The notes: generated by a model not told the origin, from the letters alone. A stretch of DNA of 6,544 nt from Campylobacterota bacterium (GCA_013153755.1 JAADDU010000119.1:1-6544); one strand, 5' to 3'. Shown: positions 1 through 6,015, numbered from the stretch's first letter. A program made the numbers and translations.

Positions 1-896
1 ACTTGGTTAGCAACATGTTCTCCCATGTTATCGTTTAGTCTTCTGCCTGCTAAGATGATTTCTGGGGTATAACCTATCTCTTGAGCCTTATGTGTAAGGT
101 AGTATGGATCTACTCCTATACAGTGTCCACCTACAAGTCCTGGTTTGAACTTTAAAAAATTCCATTTTGTTCCAGCAGCTTCTAAGACTGCGTTCGTATC
201 TATCCCTAACTTATTAAATATAATAGAAAGTTCATTTACAAATGCAATATTTAGGTCTCTTTGTGTGTTTTCTATAACTTTTGCAGCTTCTGCTACTTTT
301 ATAGTTGGAGCTAGATGAGTTCCTGCTGTTATGATACTTTTATAAAGTTCATCTACTTTTTTTGCAACTTCTGGAGTGCTTCCGCTTGTAACTTTTAGTA
401 TCTTTGTAACTGTATGTTCTTTATCACCAGGGTTTATTCTCTCAGGAGAGTATCCACAGAAAAAGTCTTTGTTAAACTTCATACCTGAAAATTTTTCAAG
501 AACTGGTACACATTTTTCTTCTGTACATCCAGGATATACTGTACTTTCATATATGACTATGTCATCTTTCTTTAAAACTTTTCCTACAGTTTCGCTTGCT
601 TTTATCAGTGGAGTGAGATTTGGTCGTTTATGTTCATCTATAGGTGTTGGGACTGTAACTATGTAGATATTGCACTCTTTTATATCATCTATACTTGTAG
701 TAAATTTTATACCATTGTCCAGTGCTTCTTGGAGTTGCTCTGTAGATAACTCTAGTGTTCTATCTTCTGCACGGTTTAGTTCATCTATACGATCTTGATA
801 GATGTCTAAACCTGTTACAGCATATTTTTTTGCAAATTCTGCTGCTAGTGGCAAGCCTACATAGCCTAAGCCGATGATTGCTAGTTTAGTTGACAT
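1..896 (-). CDS. tviB: UDP-N-acetylhexosamine 6-dehydrogenase (TviB/WbpO type), 3' end missing
   Basis: This cytoplasmic enzyme oxidises C6 of a UDP-N-acetyl sugar to the uronic acid with two NAD+, supplying precursors for capsule, O-antigen or exopolysaccharide. I translated it from the ATG at 894-896 ([18 protein letters not shown]...). An AAGG ribosome site lies just upstream. About 298 codons are present and the gene leaves the window at base 1; family members are usually about 390-430 residues. The N-terminal Rossmann fold has GLGYVG at residues 9-14. The TVPTPID stretch is at 81-87, and [12 protein letters not shown] follows at about 116-127. [14 protein letters not shown] spans 148-161. 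The central-domain Lys206 and Asn210 lie in EAAKVIEN, and the catalytic Cys259 in [12 protein letters not shown]. The [12 protein letters not shown] region matches TviB/WbpO better than UDP-glucose dehydrogenases. Whether the substrate is UDP-GlcNAc or UDP-GalNAc cannot be read from the sequence. Nothing looks broken in the visible part. Confidence 0.93.
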   Translation of the reverse strand, partial: MSTKLAIIGLGYVGLPLAAEFAKKYAVTGLDIYQDRIDELNRAEDRTLELSTEQLQEALDNGIKFTTSIDDIKECNIYIVTVPTPIDEHKRPNLTPLIKASETVGKVLKKDDIVIYESTVYPGCTEEKCVPVLEKFSGMKFNKDFFCGYSPERINPGDKEHTVTKILKVTSGSTPEVAKKVDELYKSIITAGTHLAPTIKVAEAAKVIENTQRDLNIAFVNELSIIFNKLGIDTNAVLEAAGTKWNFLKFKPGLVGGHCIGVDPYYLTHKAQEIGYTPEIILAGRRLNDNMGEHVANQ

Positions 897-925
897 AAAA
901 AACCTTAAATTTGATCTTAATGATT

Positions 926-934
926 ATTATAGCA
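926..934 (-). promoter_or_regulatory. Extended -10 promoter for the sugar dehydrogenase
   Basis: On the minus strand the sequence reads TGCTATAAT, an extended -10 element (TGnTATAAT) 29 bases before the start codon. Transcription would begin near 919, leaving a leader of about 20-25 bases. No clear TTGACA box is present at -35. A T-rich run (TTTTTT at 948-953) lies there instead, as is usual for housekeeping promoters of Campylobacterota. Confidence 0.6.
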
Positions 935-980
935 TAAGATAACTATGAAAAAAGTAGGGGGATTTTTTTTTAATAATAGT

Positions 981-1088
981 GCAACGCTGAAGCATTGTCT
1001 CCAAATTCACTCACGGAGACCATACTTTAATGTGGTACAAAATGCAAAGCTAAAGCATTGCCTCCGGAGACTGTACTTTAGTGTGGTA
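981..1088. repeat. Tandem pair of imperfect hairpin repeats
   Basis: Two direct copies start 63 bases apart. Copy 1 has arms at 981-1002 and 1015-1037; copy 2 has arms at 1044-1065 and 1066-1088. The left arms agree at 19 of 22 positions and the right arms at 20 of 23. In each copy the two arms can pair with each other, by my hand count about 14 Watson-Crick plus 3 G-U pairs out of 22. The core is CTCC/GGAG. Copy 1 carries a 12-base loop (1003-1014) that copy 2 lacks, so copy 2 is nearly loopless. The element fills the gap between yjbH and the dehydrogenase gene and makes up most of it. It has no T-run after the hairpin in either direction, so it is not a typical intrinsic terminator. A REP-like or MITE-like extragenic element is my best guess. 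Confidence 0.75.
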
Positions 1089-1104
1089 AAACTTAAGTAT
1101 AAAG

Positions 1105-3108
1105 TTAATTTTTTTCGTTAGAGATATATGTAAAGTATACATCTCTAAGTCGCAAGATATGTTTTCTTATATATGATTCTGTAAGTCTGTTCCTATTTAA
1201 AAATCTATCTTCTATCTCAAATCCTGTATCAGGATTTCTAGCTCCACCAGGTTTTAGTGCGTTTACACTATCATCTGATCGTACAACTGACCTAATTTGA
1301 TAAGAAAAGTCATTTGAACCTTTAAATTGAATATATCTATTGTCAGCTACTCTTCTAGGAGTGAGTGGCAACTCAAAACCTATACCGATATATTCAGCTG
1401 TAGTATTTTGATAGAAGAGTCTTATAAGTGTTTCTCCAAAATATCTTTTTAGTTGTAGATCAAAACCATTATCTTGGTTATAGTATGTTCCTCCAGTAAG
1501 TTCTACTATCGCATCATAATGTGGATCATAGTATCTGTAAGTAGCTAGAGTTATGTTTTTGGTATCATCTGTATCTTGATCTTTGAGATAACCAAGTTTG
1601 AGTCTAAAAGTATGGTTGTTATATGTGTATGATATATTATCAAAACCGCCTGTTTGATCTTCATATAAACCAAGACTTAAGATATTAATAAAATTTCCAA
1701 ATATACTACTATAATGAAGTAACATACTATCTAATTGGTTACCTTCATCATATCGAGCAAATGGTTTACCATCTTTAAAGTTTTCACTTTTTAAGAATGG
1801 AAGATCATACATAATACCTAGATCAAAACCTTTATAAAGGTTCCAGTGAATATATGGACGAGCCGATAGAAGATAATCATATAGACCTATCTCAGTACCA
1901 ACAAGTGATTTTAATCCAAAGCCTAATTCTACTCTGGTTTTAAAATAGCTACTGTTTGCATTTTGAACTTTTAGTGGAGTATCTGTAAAGTTTGTGTTAA
2001 CTCGTAGTGAATTGTCAAACTCTATCAAACTTCTTTCTGAAAGATCTTTTATAAATCTTTTATATTTATCAAGATCACCTAATACTTTTTTTACTTTTAA
2101 ATTACTTTTTTTGATAACTATCTCAAATGTATGGTAAGGTAAATCAAGCTCAACCATATATCCTAAAATTGCACCAAGAGCATCTATCTCATTGTGATCA
2201 AATATATTGTTTTCATAGGCAACATAGATTTTTGATGGTGTATCACCGATATCAATATTTTCAAATCCAAAATTTACCAATTTCTCTTTTAATAGTTCTA
2301 TAGTATTACTATTTACAACAATGGAATTATTAGTAACAGGTGTTGGAATATATTCAACTGTAGAGCTTGGTTCTTTATACTCTTGTATTGAATGATGTTT
2401 GATGCCTAAGTTTATTTTAAAATTTAGAGCTAGACTTGTCTTATCTTTTTTATCATCAAGATTTGTTTTTGCCATAAATGATATTTGACCAAATTTAAAA
2501 AAATCTGTAGGTGTTGTAACTTTTAGTCCTAGATGTGACTCTTGTGAATCATACTCTGTTAAAAGATAAAACCAATCATTTGCTTTAAGTTCAGCACCTG
2601 CAAAAAAACCATCAAGTCTATCTGAGCCAAAACCAAAACCAACTGTACCTCTAAAAAAAGCATACTGTTTTGTAGCAACTATGTATTTTGCTTGATAACG
2701 ATTAGCATCACCACCAACATCTTGCATACCAAATGCAAGTTTGGGAAGATATTTATGATAAAAAGGTATTTGATACTTAAAAGAGGCGGATAAATCACGA
2801 TCTAAAAAGTCATATTGTCCTGGTGGATTTTTATATTCAATATTTGCTAATCTTCCTGTTATCTCCAGATTTGGCAAAAAACCAAAGTTTACAAAGTAGT
2901 GTTGTGCTGTATACTCATCTCTACTATCCCTAACTCTTGTAGCATCTACTTGATTTGATATTTGAAATTCTACTTTACTATCTTCTATAACTTCTGCAGT
3001 TGGTATATTTATAATTCCTGTATAACCTTGATAACTGGTTGAATGTGAAAAACTATCAGCAGACAATATACAAAAAGAGAGCGAAGCAAGATAGAAGTAT
3101 TTGAACAT
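1105..3108 (-). CDS. yjbH: YjbH-family outer-membrane protein (exopolysaccharide-associated)
   Basis: The 667-residue product looks like a YjbH (DUF940) protein, an outer-membrane family linked to exopolysaccharide production; its exact activity is not established. A signal peptide covers roughly residues 1-18. LSFC is not a good lipobox, so signal peptidase I is more likely. The family's N-terminal GYTGIINIPTAEVIEDSKVEF is at 28-48. A stretch of alternating beta strands (about 45-235) suggests a first barrel-like region. A soluble alpha/beta segment follows at about 263-370, with YENNIFDHNEIDALGAILGY (298-317) and GDLDKYKRFI (344-353). A second beta-rich region runs from about 385 to 585 and ends in the family signature ELPLTPRR (579-586). 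The C-terminal tail contains DRFLNRNRL (634-642). Length is typical of the family. The start has AAGG seven bases upstream. The gene lies upstream of the dehydrogenase on the same strand, with its own promoter, and diverges from a lipoprotein gene. In enterobacteria YjbH works with YjbE, F and G; none is visible here. Confidence 0.85.
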   Translation of the reverse strand: MFKYFYLASLSFCILSADSFSHSTSYQGYTGIINIPTAEVIEDSKVEFQISNQVDATRVRDSRDEYTAQHYFVNFGFLPNLEITGRLANIEYKNPPGQYDFLDRDLSASFKYQIPFYHKYLPKLAFGMQDVGGDANRYQAKYIVATKQYAFFRGTVGFGFGSDRLDGFFAGAELKANDWFYLLTEYDSQESHLGLKVTTPTDFFKFGQISFMAKTNLDDKKDKTSLALNFKINLGIKHHSIQEYKEPSSTVEYIPTPVTNNSIVVNSNTIELLKEKLVNFGFENIDIGDTPSKIYVAYENNIFDHNEIDALGAILGYMVELDLPYHTFEIVIKKSNLKVKKVLGDLDKYKRFIKDLSERSLIEFDNSLRVNTNFTDTPLKVQNANSSYFKTRVELGFGLKSLVGTEIGLYDYLLSARPYIHWNLYKGFDLGIMYDLPFLKSENFKDGKPFARYDEGNQLDSMLLHYSSIFGNFINILSLGLYEDQTGGFDNISYTYNNHTFRLKLGYLKDQDTDDTKNITLATYRYYDPHYDAIVELTGGTYYNQDNGFDLQLKRYFGETLIRLFYQNTTAEYIGIGFELPLTPRRVADNRYIQFKGSNDFSYQIRSVVRSDDSVNALKPGGARNPDTGFEIEDRFLNRNRLTESYIRKHILRLRDVYFTYISNEKN

Positions 3109-3136
3109 AAAATAACCTTTTGATATTAATTTATAG

Positions 3137-3145
3137 ATTATATCA
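3137..3145 (-). promoter_or_regulatory. Extended -10 promoter for yjbH
   Basis: The minus strand reads TGATATAAT, an exact extended -10 element (TGnTATAAT). Transcription would start near 3130, about 22 bases before the yjbH start codon. No convincing -35 box is found at the usual spacing; TTGTCC on the minus strand (3166-3171) is 23 bases away, too far. Confidence 0.6.
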
Positions 3146-3174
3146 TATCATAATTGAATAATTTAGGACAATTT

Positions 3175-3223
3175 TTTTCATAGTTAATTAAACTATTTTA
3201 ATTAATTAAATTAATTATGAAAA
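3175..3223. promoter_or_regulatory. Long AT-rich dyad between divergent genes, possible operator
   Basis: Left arm 3175-3189 (TTTTCATAGTTAATT) is complementary to right arm 3209-3223 at 14 of 15 positions, with a 19-base AT-only-but-one spacer. It lies upstream of both divergent promoters: about 30 bases before the yjbH -10 and about 40 bases before the lipoprotein -10. That position suits a regulator acting on both genes. The regulator is unknown. Very AT-rich DNA can form dyads by chance, but this one includes the non-trivial CATA/TATG core. Confidence 0.45.
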
Positions 3224-3261
3224 GTGATTGATATTTAAGTTTTAGTTAAGAGGGTATTTCG

Positions 3262-3267
3262 TACAAT
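3262..3267 (+). promoter_or_regulatory. Probable -10 box for the first lipoprotein gene
   Basis: TACAAT lies 32 bases before the start codon and would place transcription initiation near 3274, giving a leader of about 26 bases. The upstream region is T-rich with no good TTGACA. No sigma-54 element with correct GG/GC spacing was found in this intergenic region, unlike that of the second lipoprotein gene. Confidence 0.4.
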
Positions 3268-3299
3268 GCAAAAAAATATGATAACAAAAGGAGTTATTT

Positions 3300-4019
3300 A
3301 TGTATAAAAAGTTATTTGCTTTACTTGTTACAGCTATGATAGTCATTGGTTGTAATAGTAGTAGTACTGAAGAGATTAAGATGGTTCTTGAAAGCCTTGG
3401 ATCTGAGCAAAATATCACAACAGATGCTAATGGTTTGACAAAAGAAGTAAAAATTGATGTTCTGGGTACTGTTAATATAGACGGTACGAAGGCAAAAACT
3501 GCTTCACTTACTATACCAGAAGGTCAGAAATTAAGAGATGCAAACGGACAGGATGCTTGTACAGAGGATAATCCATGCTCAATTACTGCTGAACAAAAGT
3601 GTGCAAAAGAAGTTTCTGACTGTAGTAAAACTGAATGGAGAAATCTTGTATCATCTGTTCCAGATGTAGGAGCTGATCAGGTTGTTTTATATGCCGGTAC
3701 ATTAGATATTACTGAAGGTAGTGGTGTTTTAACTAACTGTGGTATGCAGGTAACTATAGAAGTTCCATATTGTGGTTATATTGAAGGTGGACCTAGAGAA
3801 AATAATCTTTATGGTATTCCAAACTGTGCTACTATGAAAGTCTGGGTTACAGATGCATGTGGAAATGATGGGAAGTGGGTAACTGCTACTGTATCTACAA
3901 ACTGTGGAGCAGATCAAAGAAGAACAATTACTATCACTGTAGATTCTCTTCCTGCACATATTGTGATGTTTGTTCCTATGGATAAAGATAGTGATTATTT
4001 TTCAGGTGCTTCTTGGTAG
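3300..4019 (+). CDS. Cysteine-rich putative lipoprotein, unknown function (paralogue 1)
   Basis: I do not recognise a family for this 239-residue protein. A lysine-bearing N-terminus, a hydrophobic stretch and the lipobox VIGC (lipidated Cys18) predict a secreted lipoprotein. The residues after Cys18 are NSSS, with no Asp at +2. A strong AAGGAG site lies six bases before the ATG, which fixes the start. The mature part has nine more cysteines at 87, 93, 101, 108, 147, 158, 176, 187 and 202. Those at 87-108 form a tight cluster, and those at 147-202 lie in a beta-rich, Gly/Val/Thr-rich region, suggesting disulfides in an oxidising compartment. The protein ends DSLPAHIVMFVPMD...FSGASW. The next gene encodes a shorter-motif relative with the same order of segments and the ending LSGGSW. 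The gene diverges from yjbH and is followed by a terminator, so it is probably transcribed alone. A role as a surface or periplasmic partner of YjbH is only suggested by position. Confidence 0.85.
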   Translation: MYKKLFALLVTAMIVIGCNSSSTEEIKMVLESLGSEQNITTDANGLTKEVKIDVLGTVNIDGTKAKTASLTIPEGQKLRDANGQDACTEDNPCSITAEQKCAKEVSDCSKTEWRNLVSSVPDVGADQVVLYAGTLDITEGSGVLTNCGMQVTIEVPYCGYIEGGPRENNLYGIPNCATMKVWVTDACGNDGKWVTATVSTNCGADQRRTITITVDSLPAHIVMFVPMDKDSDYFSGASW

Positions 4020-4041
4020 AAGTTATTATTGATATACTTAT

Positions 4042-4076
4042 AGAGGTTTGTGTTTTTTAACGCAAACCTCTTCTTT
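4042..4076 (+). terminator. Intrinsic terminator after the first lipoprotein gene
   Basis: An 11-bp stem (4042-4052 with 4061-4071, one G-U pair) encloses an 8-base loop and is followed by TCTTT at 4072-4076. It begins 22 bases after the stop codon. The T-tract is short, so some read-through into the second lipoprotein gene is possible. Confidence 0.75.
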
Positions 4077-4079
4077 AAC

Positions 4080-4094
4080 AAGGTTTAAAACCTT
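4080..4094. repeat. Perfect 7-bp inverted repeat, possible activator site
   Basis: AAGGTTT and AAACCTT flank a single A, making a perfect dyad just after the terminator. Its centre is about 80 bases before the expected start of the sigma-54 transcript, within the range where sigma-54 activators bind. It could equally be a chance dyad or an accessory part of the terminator. Confidence 0.35.
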
Positions 4095-4141
4095 ACCTCC
4101 TATATTAAAATCAAATACACTTTATCTTTATAATTTAAACT

Positions 4142-4157
4142 TGGCACACTTCCTGCT
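4142..4157 (+). promoter_or_regulatory. Sigma-54 (RpoN) -24/-12 promoter for the second lipoprotein gene
   Basis: TGGCAC (4142-4147) and TGCT (4154-4157) match the sigma-54 consensus TGGCAC-N5-TTGCW except for the first T of the -12 box, which is C. The invariant GG (4143-4144) and GC (4155-4156) are exactly ten bases apart, as required. Initiation would be near 4168, leaving a leader of about 40 bases with a strong ribosome site. A TATAAT at 4129-4134 just upstream could be an alternative or overlapping sigma-70 -10 box, without a visible -35. Confidence 0.65.
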
Positions 4158-4207
4158 ACTTCATTAATGTAAATAAAATATTTTTCATTAAGAAGGAGGA
4201 ATCGTTT

Positions 4208-4957
4208 ATGAAAGCGATGAAGTGGGTTATATACATAACTATAACATTACTGTTAATTGGTTGTGGTGATGGTGGCAGTACTACAGAAAAACTTTCTGTA
4301 AAAGGTGATGAAGTTAGTAATACTTCTCAACAAATAGAGACAGATGAAAGTGGCTATACATCAGAAGAAGTTGATGTAGAAGTTGTTAGTAATTCAACTG
4401 GTTTAAAAGTATTGGAAGTTGAGGTTCCGGAAGAAACTGCGATAGTTCAAGAGGATACTATTTTACTTGGTGATTGGAATATGAGTGTAACTCATTATAC
4501 AGCAGGTGAGACAACAAATGCATGTTCTCGTATAGAAGTGGAGAAAAATGGCCGAACATATAAAGGTATATTATCAGCATCAATGGATATAAATATAACA
4601 GCAAGTCCTGAAAGAACAACAAAAGCCTCTAGATGTGATAATTGTTCATTTGAATCATTAGAGACAACTGAGGCTATACTTGGCATGAAAGTAAGAGTTA
4701 AAGTACCAGATGAGGTTGTAGACTCTCAAACAGGTGATATTTATAAAAATAATAATTGTCAAGTTACAATGGTATTTATAAATCCTGGTCAGTGTGAATC
4801 AGGAAGCTATCCAGATGGTATTCAACCACAATATATTAGAGTAAAAAATGGTTATGCAGAATTTTTAATTTATGGACCAAATGTTCATATTGTAACTTAT
4901 TTAGGACTTGATTGTTGTATACCTGAACCGGTTAATCTTTCAGGTGGAAGTTGGTAA
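4208..4957 (+). CDS. Putative lipoprotein, unknown function (paralogue 2)
   Basis: This 249-residue protein is not assigned to a known family. A charged N-terminus and a hydrophobic run lead to the lipobox LIGC, with lipidated Cys19 followed by Gly-Asp. The Asp is at +2, the residue that in enterobacteria retains lipoproteins at the inner membrane; the rule may not hold in this group. An AAGGAGG site eight bases before the first ATG favours that start over Met4. An acidic Ser/Thr/Glu-rich linker (about 20-80) precedes the folded part. Other cysteines are at 106, 143, 146 (a CxxC), 184, 196, 236 and 237. Shared with the upstream paralogue are TD.(S/N)G.T near residue 45, GMKVRVKVP at 159-167, NC at 183-184, HIV at 227-229 and the ending SGGSW. 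Overall identity is clearly low, so duplication was not recent. It has its own sigma-54 type promoter and faces the minus-strand fbp operon tail to tail. Confidence 0.83.
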   Translation: MKAMKWVIYITITLLLIGCGDGGSTTEKLSVKGDEVSNTSQQIETDESGYTSEEVDVEVVSNSTGLKVLEVEVPEETAIVQEDTILLGDWNMSVTHYTAGETTNACSRIEVEKNGRTYKGILSASMDINITASPERTTKASRCDNCSFESLETTEAILGMKVRVKVPDEVVDSQTGDIYKNNNCQVTMVFINPGQCESGSYPDGIQPQYIRVKNGYAEFLIYGPNVHIVTYLGLDCCIPEPVNLSGGSW

Positions 4958-4961
4958 GACT

Positions 4962-4990
4962 AAAAGGTTTGAGTTTCTAAAACTCAAACC
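4962..4990 (-). terminator. Terminator of the mobB-fbp operon, overlapping the last codons
   Basis: On the minus strand GGTTTGAGTTT (4990-4980) pairs perfectly with the complementary arm 4976-4966, and TTTT follows (4965-4962). The three-base loop is the TAG stop codon of the last gene, so the last few codons form half of the stem. In the plus direction no T-tract follows the hairpin, so it is probably a weaker stop for the second lipoprotein transcript, which ends only eight bases before it. Confidence 0.8.
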
Positions 4991-5168
4991 CTCCGCCTGC
5001 ACCTTTATTCATGCTTTGATATACCGCGTTTACATATTTTTTTCTTATTTCACAACCTATAACATGTTTGCATTTCATACATGATTTTACATTATTGTTT
5101 TTTTGACATGTTTTTAACTCTACTGTAGACTCTTGAAGTTTTTGTTCATAAATATCTGGTGTTTTCAT
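4977..5168 (-). CDS. Small four-cysteine protein, last gene of the fbp operon
   Basis: The product is 63 residues (MKTPDIYEQKL...GGGFEF). I believe similar small proteins lie beside fbp in other Campylobacterota, but this is from memory. Cysteines at 21, 30, 33 and 39 have the spacing C-x8-C-x2-C-x5-C. With Lys and His around them (SCMKCKHVIGC) they could bind zinc or an iron-sulfur cluster. The first 20 residues are acidic and probably helical, and the end is a Gly-rich GAGGGFEF tail. No signal peptide is present, so it is probably cytoplasmic. An ATG five codons upstream (5181-5183) is in frame, but it overlaps the ribosome site GGAGGAG. The ATG at 5166-5168 has ideal spacing and lies one base after the fbp stop, indicating translational coupling. 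Function is unknown. Confidence 0.8.
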   Translation of the reverse strand: MKTPDIYEQKLQESTVELKTCQKNNNVKSCMKCKHVIGCEIRKKYVNAVYQSMNKGAGGGFEF

Positions 5169-5169
5169 A

Positions 5170-6015
5170 CTATGCTCCTCCATATGTCTTTTTTACTCGA
5201 TCTATCTCATTTTTTGAGCCAAAAAAGCAAGGTGTTGTATCATGGATATGCTCAGGTATTAGATCTAAAAGTCTCTTTTCTCCATCTATCGCTTCTCCTC
5301 CAGCTAACTCATAAATATGTGCAAATGGAAATACTTCAAATGTCATCCTTAGTTTTCCTTTTGGCACATCGCTTGTTGCAGGGTATGAAAATAGTCCACC
5401 GCCTTTTAGTAGTATCTGATGTAGATCAGGAACCATTCCACCACTATATCTTAGGCGATATCCATCAGCAAATATTGCATCTATCATCTCTTTGTGATGA
5501 GGAAGCCAGTTTTTTTGTGTTCCACCAGGTGCGTTTAGTTTTCCCTGCTCATTTAAGTTTATGATTTGTATAAAATTAAATTCATCTTTGTCATTTAGTC
5601 TGTACATCTCAACTCTACCGTCATATCCGATAACCATCTCAACTCTAGGACCATAAACAACATAAACTGATGCTTTAAGATTTTTCCCACTATAGTCATC
5701 TCTGTATATACCAAATATAGAACCAACACTTAGATTTACATCTGCTAAACTTGAACCATCTAGTGGATCATATCCTATTAAGTATTTTCCATCTTTGTTT
5801 AGAACTTCTACATGCTCTTTCTCTTCGCTGGCAAGTTCTTTGACGCTTGATATTTTTGAAAACTCCTCTTCTATGATAAGGTCACTTTTGATGTCAAGTT
5901 TTAGTTGAACATCACCGGTTGCATTTTGGTTTTGTGAGTAACCTGTATCATCATTTTCTATGGCATGTCTGATTCTGATAGCTGAGCGTTTTATCGCATC
6001 AAAAATTTCAGTCAT
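5170..6015 (-). CDS. fbp: Class I fructose-1,6-bisphosphatase
   Basis: The enzyme hydrolyses fructose 1,6-bisphosphate to fructose 6-phosphate, the key irreversible step of gluconeogenesis, in the cytoplasm. It is needed to make hexoses, hence also cell-wall and polysaccharide precursors, in bacteria that grow without sugars. The metal site is visible as SEE (63-65) and DPLDGSS (83-89). The substrate-binding half shows [21 protein letters not shown] (189-209), then [24 protein letters not shown] (221-244), whose Glu227 corresponds to the conserved metal-binding Glu. At 281 residues it is shorter than the roughly 330-residue E. coli enzyme but complete. The shortening appears to be mainly at the N-terminus and in loops, so AMP regulation may differ (inference). 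AAGGA lies six bases before the start. It overlaps mobB by four bases (ATGA) and the small Cys gene follows after one base, so the three are co-transcribed. Confidence 0.95.
   Translation of the reverse strand: MTEIFDAIKRSAIRIRHAIENDDTGYSQNQNATGDVQLKLDIKSDLIIEEEFSKISSVKELASEEKEHVEVLNKDGKYLIGYDPLDGSSLADVNLSVGSIFGIYRDDYSGKNLKASVYVVYGPRVEMVIGYDGRVEMYRLNDKDEFNFIQIINLNEQGKLNAPGGTQKNWLPHHKEMIDAIFADGYRLRYSGGMVPDLHQILLKGGGLFSYPATSDVPKGKLRMTFEVFPFAHIYELAGGEAIDGEKRLLDLIPEHIHDTTPCFFGSKNEIDRVKKTYGGA
5175..5181 (-). promoter_or_regulatory. Strong ribosome binding site that sets the small gene's start
   Basis: GGAGGAG on the minus strand ends six bases before the ATG at 5166-5168. It lies inside the last codons of fbp. 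Because it shares a base with the in-frame ATG at 5181-5183, that upstream ATG is unlikely to be the start. Confidence 0.7.

Noticed and set aside
376..666. Plus-strand open frame of 96 codons
   Set aside because: It lies antisense within the sugar dehydrogenase gene, whose protein is clearly recognisable; the plus-strand product resembles nothing and has no ribosome site.
981..1088. CRISPR array
   Set aside because: There are only two imperfect units of unequal length, each self-complementary, without regular spacers or nearby cas genes.
981..1088. Intrinsic terminator of yjbH
   Set aside because: The hairpins are not followed by a T-run on the minus strand; the nearest run there is A-rich.
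3070..3072. Lipidation cysteine in YjbH (Cys13 in LSFC)
   Set aside because: Phe directly before the Cys does not fit a lipobox, and the Cys sits inside the hydrophobic core of the signal peptide.
3252..3269. Sigma-54 promoter for the first lipoprotein gene
   Set aside because: The GG and GC bases are 13 or more apart rather than ten, and the TGGCAC box is absent.
3729..3959. Minus-strand open frame inside the first lipoprotein gene
   Set aside because: It is a shadow of a plus-strand gene with a strong ribosome site and lipobox.
4495..4686. Minus-strand open frame inside the second lipoprotein gene
   Set aside because: It is a shadow frame with no start signal.
5181..5183. Upstream ATG as start of the small Cys protein (68 residues)
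   Set aside because: This ATG overlaps the GGAGGAG ribosome site serving the ATG at 5166-5168, which has correct spacing.
5133..5564. Plus-strand open frame of 143 codons rich in Leu and His
   Set aside because: It is antisense to fbp and the small Cys gene; the composition is that expected of a shadow frame.
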